DNA of 64,000 nt from Bacteroides faecium (GTDB lineage Bacteria > Bacteroidota > Bacteroidia > Bacteroidales > Bacteroidaceae). The stretch is from assembly GCF_012113595.1 (NCBI RefSeq), contig NZ_CP050831.1, positions 4,216,001 to 4,280,000 on the forward strand, written 5' to 3'. The notes beneath the pieces are model-generated. The model was given only the letters and a program-made list of their open reading frames with translations. It did no database searches and was not told the origin of the DNA. Positions 58,143 through 64,000 of the stretch are shown in pieces. The position numbers were made by a program, and so were the translations under genes. Positions within the stretch are counted from its first letter, which is position 1. Every line of letters starts with the position of its first letter.

Positions 58143-59930
58143 TTAATTTTCATTGAAGATGAGATGACAACCGTCAACGGTCAATGCGAAATTTAGGTCG
58201 CTGGGATCCACTGTGGTGATACCTAAATAGTACTGGGTAGAAGTTGTACCTGCAGTACCTTCCATCACTGCTTGAACGTCGGCTGTGCTATTACCGCAGT
58301 TGGTCACGTAGACCGTGACTTTGGCTCCATTCATACCGGCAAGCCAAGTGTTCAAGTCGCCTTGTGTTCCGCTGTGAACGCAGGCATCATATCCGTTGCC
58401 CGTTCCCCAGTTGTCAGCGCGAACAAATGCGTATTCGTCAATATGATTGGCTTTACGGAGAACCACAACGAAGTTGTTCCAGAAGTTAGCTAGATTGCTG
58501 TAGTTGGTGAAGGCGATGGACTTTGTCTTGCCCATAGGTATGCTGAAGTAGTCTGAGAAAGCTGCCCCGAAGCCCGTTGAGTTGTCTGCGGCTCCTACCA
58601 TGCTAGTTGTGTTTCTCACTTCAGAAGCTGTAGATTCGGAGACAGTAACCTCTACCGTTGCGGTGATTCCTTCTTCAGCGGTAATGGTAACAGTCTGAGC
58701 GCCGCTCTTTGCAGAAACGGAAGAGAAGCTGAGTCTCGCGTTGTCAATGATTCTTGTACTTTGGTCGGTGTAAGTTGCCGTAACTACCATACCTGTTGGG
58801 TCGAAGACCATCGTCCGGTTCGCCAAATTCTCGGTGGCTGCCGAGGTGTAATAAAAGTATTGTGTGTGCAAGGGTGGGGTAGTCACCTCGATGGATGCAA
58901 TCTGTTCCACCACTTCAAAAGTTGTATTAGCCATAATCGGCTTATCGCAATTCTCACCCTTAAAGGTCTTGTTGTAGATGGCCACAAGAGTTTTCACGCC
59001 CGGTTGTTCCATATCGGGGATGGTAGAGAAAGTGAGTTCGGTAGCCGGTACAGTTTTGGTCACTCCCTCTTCAAAGGTAACGATGGCCGAGACATTGGCC
59101 ATGGCCTCTTCGAGCGGAGTACCTACATTGACTTGGTCGGGTACGTCCTGCAGTACCATCGATACCGGAATCTTGTCTAGGGCAGATGTAAGGCCGCCTA
59201 TAGGGACGATGTTGGTTTGTAAGAAGTCGATGTAAGAACCTTCGGGTACTAAGAAGCAACGGATGTTGGTGTTGCTTGCATCAGCGTTCAGGTTTTCTTC
59301 CTTGTATGGTTGCTCGTAAGTCTTGGTGGCTACACCGTTGGTCATCTTTAAGGTGAAAGCACTTTCGCTGGTTCGGTCTATGGTAAGTGTCACCTTACCG
59401 CCCAACTTCTGTATGTTAGGGTCTGCATTGTTCTCATCGGGATTGAGAAGCAACGTGCCTGAGATGTACTGGTAATCGATATGATCGCCCCACTGGGAAT
59501 TGTAAGTTTCAGGACTACCTGTGACGTCAAAACGGATAGCTCCATATTCAGTGTATCCTGTACCTCCGCGATCCACATCGTTGGTGACTATAACGGCATA
59601 ATTCTTGTAATACGTGTTATCGGTCGGGTTGATGTGGAGGTTGAACACCGCATTCCACTTCTCGCCATCGGGTACCACGTAATACTTGGAGAAAGCAGCC
59701 CACCAACCGGAGGTGAAATCTGTATTTCCGATGGTGTACACATCTTCCTGCATCCCCTCAAGCACCTCCTCTTCCGGTTGTTTCTTCGAATCTTCAATTT
59801 CCTGTATCTTATCGGAAATCCAGTCGGGGGCGTTTACGTCATAAAGTTCGCCATCCGTACAGCCTGTCAATGCCAGTAACCCAAAGGTTATGGAATAACA
59901 AGCGTATGCTATTTTTTTTAGTAATCTCAT
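58143..59930 (-). CDS. Surface glycan-binding lipoprotein (SusE-position)
   Basis: 595 residues. Lipobox Leu-Thr-Gly-Cys (Cys24). Residues about 65-235 and 445-595 look like two copies of one beta module: Thr-Ser-Gly-Trp-Trp-Ala-Ala-Phe-Ser-Lys-Tyr-Tyr-Val-Val-Pro in the first, Ser-Thr-Gly-Phe-Gly-Ala-Ala-Phe-Ser-Asp-Tyr-Phe-Ser-Ile-Pro in the second. Between them are two bacterial Ig-like domains (about 250-440). In this position, between SusD and GH43, it should present arabinan to the transporter. Confidence 0.8.
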   Translation of the reverse strand: MRLLKKIAYACYSITFGLLALTGCTDGELYDVNAPDWISDKIQEIEDSKKQPEEEVLEGMQEDVYTIGNTDFTSGWWAAFSKYYVVPDGEKWNAVFNLHINPTDNTYYKNYAVIVTNDVDRGGTGYTEYGAIRFDVTGSPETYNSQWGDHIDYQYISGTLLLNPDENNADPNIQKLGGKVTLTIDRTSESAFTLKMTNGVATKTYEQPYKEENLNADASNTNIRCFLVPEGSYIDFLQTNIVPIGGLTSALDKIPVSMVLQDVPDQVNVGTPLEEAMANVSAIVTFEEGVTKTVPATELTFSTIPDMEQPGVKTLVAIYNKTFKGENCDKPIMANTTFEVVEQIASIEVTTPPLHTQYFYYTSAATENLANRTMVFDPTGMVVTATYTDQSTRIIDNARLSFSSVSAKSGAQTVTITAEEGITATVEVTVSESTASEVRNTTSMVGAADNSTGFGAAFSDYFSIPMGKTKSIAFTNYSNLANFWNNFVVVLRKANHIDEYAFVRADNWGTGNGYDACVHSGTQGDLNTWLAGMNGAKVTVYVTNCGNSTADVQAVMEGTAGTTSTQYYLGITTVDPSDLNFALTVDGCHLIFNEN

Positions 59931-59978
59931 TGTCTTAATTTTTAATTGGTAATGGGTTGAAGCCTTTTCTAAGTTTGT

Positions 59979-61730
59979 TTACTTGCTTAAATTTACAACC
60001 GGACGCACTTTACATCCGCTTTCCCGGAAGTAAGTGGAATTATCTGTACTATAGTTGGCAGAGTTGCCTTTCAGATTCGGGTTGTTGTTCATCAACTGCT
60101 GCACAATGGGCAGGAATTCGTGTCCCGATATATAGGTGTCGAAAGTGCTCTTCAGCTCAGAATCGTTTGCTATATCGCTGTAGTTCACAGGATTCTTTAC
60201 TCCCACTGTAGAGCGGCGTACTGTGCCGTGTTCCTTGAGTTGCTGCAAGCGGCCGCTGTCGTAGAAGAAGCCCCAGCGGATGAGGTCGAAGCCTCGGCCG
60301 AATTCGCAGCCGAACTCCTTAGGACGTTCCACATTGGCTATCTGTTCAAAGAGTTTGTCAGCTGTGTCGAAGTCTTCGAGTTCTAAGTCTGTCAGACCGG
60401 CGCGGCCACGCACCTCGTTGATCCAGTCGATAGCTTGCTGTGTGGGACCATTGACCTCGTTTTCGCATTCGGCAGCACGTAGCAGCACATCGGAATAGCG
60501 CATCAGGCGCAGGTTGATGCCATCGTGCAATCCTGTAACGATGGTGCTGTACAGACCGGTACGGAGATTCGTGAATTTGGCAATCGGCAGACCGCCGTAA
60601 GTGTTGTTGGTCACGATATTGTCGGTGGCTGTAAGTGTATGCGTATAAGCTACATTGCCATACTCGAAATCCGCCCAGTCATTTTCGTAGGTTCCGATAG
60701 TCCAATAGAGCCTGGGATCGAGTTTACCATTGGTAGTGCGTTCGCTTTTGAAGAGCTGATAGAGCCAGGGCGAAGCCGAGATGTCGGCCCAACCGCCATA
60801 GTTACCGGGACCAAAGTTGCTCTCAATGGCCGAACCTTGTGTAGCATTGGGGCTTGTATTAACCGGAGTCCACTCGTCGTCGGTGCCTTGCGAACCATAG
60901 TCGAGGTACTGCACTTCGAAGAGGCTTTCTGCATTGTTCTCGTATGCCGAACCTTCGCGGAAGTTATCACCATAGTTGGGCATCAGCCGATAGGTGCCGT
61001 ATGTTTTGCCGATGATATCTTTCAACACTGTGAGTGCATCACTGTATTTTTGGCGCATCATCAAGGCGCGGGCATAATAACCCGCCGCAGCGCCGCAGGT
61101 GGCACGTCCACCGGCCCATTCGCCGCCTTCATCACGGGAAGGAAGCAATTCCATTGCCTCGTGGAAATCTTTTTCCACTTGGTCGAGTACGTCATTGTAG
61201 GTGCTGTTGGAGGTATAAAGTCCGTCCAATGAAGAATAGGTGGCATAATCTGTGATGAGGGGCGGATTCTGATAATAACCAACCAAGTTGTAATACGACA
61301 AGCCGCGCAGGAAAAGCACTTGTCCTTTGATGCGTTTCATTTTATCAGAAAGTAGGCTGTTGTCCTCACCGCAACGCGAAATGGCGAAGTTGCATACGTT
61401 GATGGTGTAGTACCATTCCCGCCAAGGCCACCATGTGATGTCCGAGGTGACTTCTGCGTTAAGGTCATCGAAAGGCAGATACCACACTTGTGAAGAGTTC
61501 CAGGCTTCATCGCCACGGCACACGTCGATGGTGTAGCCTACACGGGCATAGGAACCCTCCATACGGATGTGGTTGTAGGCAGCAATCACGCTTTCCTCCA
61601 AATCATCGGCATTGAAGCCGAAAGTACTTGAGGTTTGCTGGTTGGGATTCAACAAATCCATTCTGTCACTGCAAGAAAACAGCGTGCTAAATCCCAAAAT
61701 GAGAGCAAGTGAATATTTATTTAGTTTCAT
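59979..61730 (-). CDS. SusD-like nutrient-binding lipoprotein
   Basis: 583 residues. Lipobox Leu-Phe-Ser-Cys (Cys20), RagB/SusD TPR scaffold, and conserved Leu-Arg-Gly-Leu-Ser-Tyr-Tyr-Asn-Leu-Val near residue 138, Arg-Tyr-Ser-Asp-Val-Leu-Leu-Arg-Ala-Ala-Glu near 415 and Ile-Asn-Glu-Val-Arg-Gly-Arg-Ala near 435. It caps the SusC pore and captures the oligosaccharide. It lies 38 bases after the SusC gene. Confidence 0.94.
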   Translation of the reverse strand: MKLNKYSLALILGFSTLFSCSDRMDLLNPNQQTSSTFGFNADDLEESVIAAYNHIRMEGSYARVGYTIDVCRGDEAWNSSQVWYLPFDDLNAEVTSDITWWPWREWYYTINVCNFAISRCGEDNSLLSDKMKRIKGQVLFLRGLSYYNLVGYYQNPPLITDYATYSSLDGLYTSNSTYNDVLDQVEKDFHEAMELLPSRDEGGEWAGGRATCGAAAGYYARALMMRQKYSDALTVLKDIIGKTYGTYRLMPNYGDNFREGSAYENNAESLFEVQYLDYGSQGTDDEWTPVNTSPNATQGSAIESNFGPGNYGGWADISASPWLYQLFKSERTTNGKLDPRLYWTIGTYENDWADFEYGNVAYTHTLTATDNIVTNNTYGGLPIAKFTNLRTGLYSTIVTGLHDGINLRLMRYSDVLLRAAECENEVNGPTQQAIDWINEVRGRAGLTDLELEDFDTADKLFEQIANVERPKEFGCEFGRGFDLIRWGFFYDSGRLQQLKEHGTVRRSTVGVKNPVNYSDIANDSELKSTFDTYISGHEFLPIVQQLMNNNPNLKGNSANYSTDNSTYFRESGCKVRPVVNLSK

Positions 61731-61768
61731 AAGAAATGTTTTTAGTATTTGGTACTAGATAGTAACGA

Positions 61769-64000
61769 TTAGAATGTAAAGTGAACGCCACACATGAAAG
61801 TGCGTGCAGTAGGATAAGAACAGAAGTTGTATCCCGGGGTGAAAGTTCCTCCTGCATAGTCTACATTATAACCGTGATAGCCGGTGAATGTGTGAAGATT
61901 CTGTGCTGATACGTATAAACGTACATCAGATACATATTTGCCGAACCACTCGTTGGGGAAATTGTAGCCCAATTCTACATTGGCAATCTTCCAGTAGGCT
62001 GCGTTCTGAATCTTGCGTGAGCTGAAGAGGTCGTTCCAGCCCAAGCTGGCACTGTTGGTGACATAGGTGCGTGGCACGTTGGAAAGGTAAGTGCTGCCGT
62101 CTTCGCTAAAGCGGTTGGCATCGAGCATACCCACCTCTTTGTTTCCCCAGCCGTAGCAAGAGTTAAGCGAGTTGTAGATGTCGTCGCTGACGTGATAGTT
62201 CAGTGCGCCGAAGGTAGCAATGCTCAGGTCGAAGCGCTTGTACTCAAAACGGGCATTAAGACCGAAATGAATCTTAGGCATACCGCTGCCCAGCACCACT
62301 TGGTCGTTGGCGTCTATTTTACCGTCGGGTTTACCGTCCGGTCCGCTTACGTCCTTATAGAGGCAGTCGCCAATCTGGGCACCCTCTTGAGTGGCGTGGT
62401 TGTCCAAGTCTTCCTGTGTGCGGGCAATGCCCTCATAAGCCCAGCCGTAGAACTGGCCTATTTCTTGGCCTACATTGGTAATGTATGCTCCGGAGATGTA
62501 AGAGTCGGTACCAAAGCCTAGCGAAGTTACGCGGTTGCGCAACGTGCTGAGGTTGGCCGAAATTTCATACTTGAAGTCACGATCGCGGTTACGGTAGGTA
62601 GCCGAGAACTCAAAACCGGAGTTGTTCATCGAGGCGGCATTCATCGTAACGGTGGTATTGGATACACCGGCCTGTTCGGGAACTGGGACAGCATACAGCA
62701 GGTCTTCGCTGGTATTCTTGTACCATTCGGCTGTGAATTCCAAGCGATTGTTAAACAAGGCAAGGTCGACACCCACGTTGTAGGTCTTCTTTTTCTCCCA
62801 TGCCAAGTTATTGTCTACAAAAGTGGAAACGGCAGAACCGGTCACTACGTTACCGTTGAAATTGTAAGTCATGTTGTTGCGTGACATCACAGCCTGATAC
62901 ATATACTCACCGATATTCTCGTTACCGAGTTCACCATAGCTGGCACGAACCTTGAACAGGTTTACGACATTTTGGTCGAAAGGGAAGAATTTTTCCTTGT
63001 CGAAACGCCAACCCACAGAGACGGAAGGGAAAGTTCCCCAACGGATATTTCTGGTCAGGCGGGAACTGCCATCCCGGCGCACTGTTGCCGAGAATAAGTA
63101 TCTGTCATCGTAATTGTAATTGATACGACCGATGTAAGAGAGGATTGAATGCTTGTATTCGTAGCTTTCAGAATACGTATCGGAAGCATTCTGAAGCTGT
63201 AGGAAATAAGGTTCGGTGAAGTTGATTCCCCATCCGGTCAGCAGGTCGGTATCTTCTTCTTCGTAAGTCTGGCCTGCTAATACGTTGATATGATGCTTGC
63301 CTATCGTGCCATCGTAAGTAATCACGTTCTCTATTAAAGCATCCGAATAGTCGCGCGACCCTTTGGTGAGTCGTTCGTTGCTCTTGGCCAAATACACACG
63401 GTTGCTTTGCACCCATGCCGGAATCCAAGTAAAGTCCTTACAATGGGTTTTGCTGTAAGAGAGGTTGACTTTATAGTTGAGCTTATGATTTTTGTTGTCA
63501 ACGCCAATCATTTTGAGGATATCCACATCGGCAGATCCGGTTCCCACGAAACGATCCACGCGAGTGTTGCGTTTCAGCAGGTTATTTACCAGCAACGGGT
63601 TGGAAGCGGAGATGTCACCATGCACGGTATCGTAGTATACGCCATAGCCGTAAGCGTCATAATTGAAGTTGTTGGCGATTCCCACCAAGTTATCAAGTAC
63701 CCATGTAGAAGAATCGTATGCCTTGATGGTGGGCTGCATCAGTAAGGTGCCGCGCAGCACGTTGGTTACATCGCCATACAAGCCTTGAACGTATTCGGAA
63801 GCATTCGACAAGCCCATGTTGTCCTGGTCGGAGTGGGAGTAAACAAGGCTGGTATGGAACTTTATGAACTTGGTCTCCATGGTGTTGTTGACACGCGCCG
63901 TGTAACGTTCGTAGTTAGGGCCGGCACCTTCGAGAGTCCCTTTTTGGTTGAAATAGTCTAATGATATATTATAGGTGTTATGGGCACCACCTCCGGAGAG
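61769..64000 (-). CDS. SusC-like TonB-dependent transporter (partial)
   Basis: The frame runs from the stop at 61769 to the window edge without an interruption (about 743 residues); the signal, carboxypeptidase-like domain and plug lie outside. The visible part is the outer-membrane barrel with Trp-Gly-Thr-Phe-Pro-Ser-Val-Ser-Val-Gly-Trp-Arg, Val-Arg-Ala-Ser-Tyr-Gly-Glu-Leu-Gly-Asn and a C-terminus ending Phe-Thr-Phe. It imports arabino-oligosaccharides with SusD. An ATG at 63880 is internal, not the start. Confidence 0.93.
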   Translation of the reverse strand, partial: LSGGGAHNTYNISLDYFNQKGTLEGAGPNYERYTARVNNTMETKFIKFHTSLVYSHSDQDNMGLSNASEYVQGLYGDVTNVLRGTLLMQPTIKAYDSSTWVLDNLVGIANNFNYDAYGYGVYYDTVHGDISASNPLLVNNLLKRNTRVDRFVGTGSADVDILKMIGVDNKNHKLNYKVNLSYSKTHCKDFTWIPAWVQSNRVYLAKSNERLTKGSRDYSDALIENVITYDGTIGKHHINVLAGQTYEEEDTDLLTGWGINFTEPYFLQLQNASDTYSESYEYKHSILSYIGRINYNYDDRYLFSATVRRDGSSRLTRNIRWGTFPSVSVGWRFDKEKFFPFDQNVVNLFKVRASYGELGNENIGEYMYQAVMSRNNMTYNFNGNVVTGSAVSTFVDNNLAWEKKKTYNVGVDLALFNNRLEFTAEWYKNTSEDLLYAVPVPEQAGVSNTTVTMNAASMNNSGFEFSATYRNRDRDFKYEISANLSTLRNRVTSLGFGTDSYISGAYITNVGQEIGQFYGWAYEGIARTQEDLDNHATQEGAQIGDCLYKDVSGPDGKPDGKIDANDQVVLGSGMPKIHFGLNARFEYKRFDLSIATFGALNYHVSDDIYNSLNSCYGWGNKEVGMLDANRFSEDGSTYLSNVPRTYVTNSASLGWNDLFSSRKIQNAAYWKIANVELGYNFPNEWFGKYVSDVRLYVSAQNLHTFTGYHGYNVDYAGGTFTPGYNFCSYPTARTFMCGVHFTF

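Noticed and set aside
61769..63880. A complete 703-residue transporter starting at 63880
   Set aside because: The frame stays open to 64000 and the extra residues continue SusC barrel sequence, so the gene is cut by the window edge.

Overview
The window looks like chromosome from a gut Bacteroides of the thetaiotaomicron/ovatus/xylanisolvens type. The reasons are SusC/SusD pairs, a hybrid two-component regulator, Bacteroides promoters (TAnnTTTG at -7, TTTG or TTG near -33), lipoprotein signals and a NUDIX-type arabinose regulator. The 44-64 kb part has the gene content and order I know from the B. thetaiotaomicron arabinan locus (BT0346-BT0364 region). The species cannot be fixed from sequence reading alone.

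Layout. (1) 1-9.9 kb, minus strand: end of a uronic-acid polysaccharide locus, with two alginate-lyase-family lyases, a GH2, a GH88 unsaturated uronyl hydrolase, and a hybrid two-component sensor overlapped by a solute-binding-protein gene. (2) 10.8-16.1 kb: a putative porin and a four-subunit 2-oxoacid:ferredoxin oxidoreductase operon with a TPR gene in front and an unlisted 58-residue membrane protein inside. (3) 16.3-18.3 kb: an XRE regulator, an orphan small ORF and an AAA/DUF4143 ATPase. (4) 19-28.1 kb: a membrane AraC regulator divergent from a fimbrial operon (DUF3575, FimB/Mfa2-type, two fimbrillins, two fimbrillins with C-terminal lectin-like domains). (5) 28.2-31.5 kb: a REP-transposase remnant, an Rpn nuclease and an AAA-like/PD-(D/E)XK protein. 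(6) 31.5-41.6 kb: DUF456, a beta-helix protein, GH31, a methyltransferase-corrinoid fusion, a sodium symporter, a corrinoid reactivation protein and a second UroD-fold methyltransferase. (7) 41.7-64 kb: rpiB, transketolase, GH51, GH146, ribulokinase, araA, araD, araR, symporter, galM, GH43, a surface glycan-binding lipoprotein, SusD and a truncated SusC: a complete arabinan-to-pentose-phosphate route.

Two systems stand out. First, the last two fimbrillin genes end in copies of one lectin-like domain. Over 28 consecutive codons they differ in 13, at codon positions 1 and 2 only, and every difference fits an AAY codon mutagenised at adenine. This is the signature of diversity-generating-retroelement variable regions, yet I see no reverse transcriptase or template repeat in the window. 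A three-stem structured element lies just upstream. Second, the 32-41.6 kb cluster joins a glycosidase and a symporter to a complete-looking corrinoid methyl-transfer set, which suggests B12-dependent demethylation of a methylated carbohydrate or glycoside.

Regulatory structure is rich: two 15-bp palindromes sit exactly on the -33 and -7 boxes of the arabinose operon, four phased direct repeats lie between the AraC gene and the fimbrial operon, and a perfect 20-bp inverted repeat lies upstream of the GH88 promoter.
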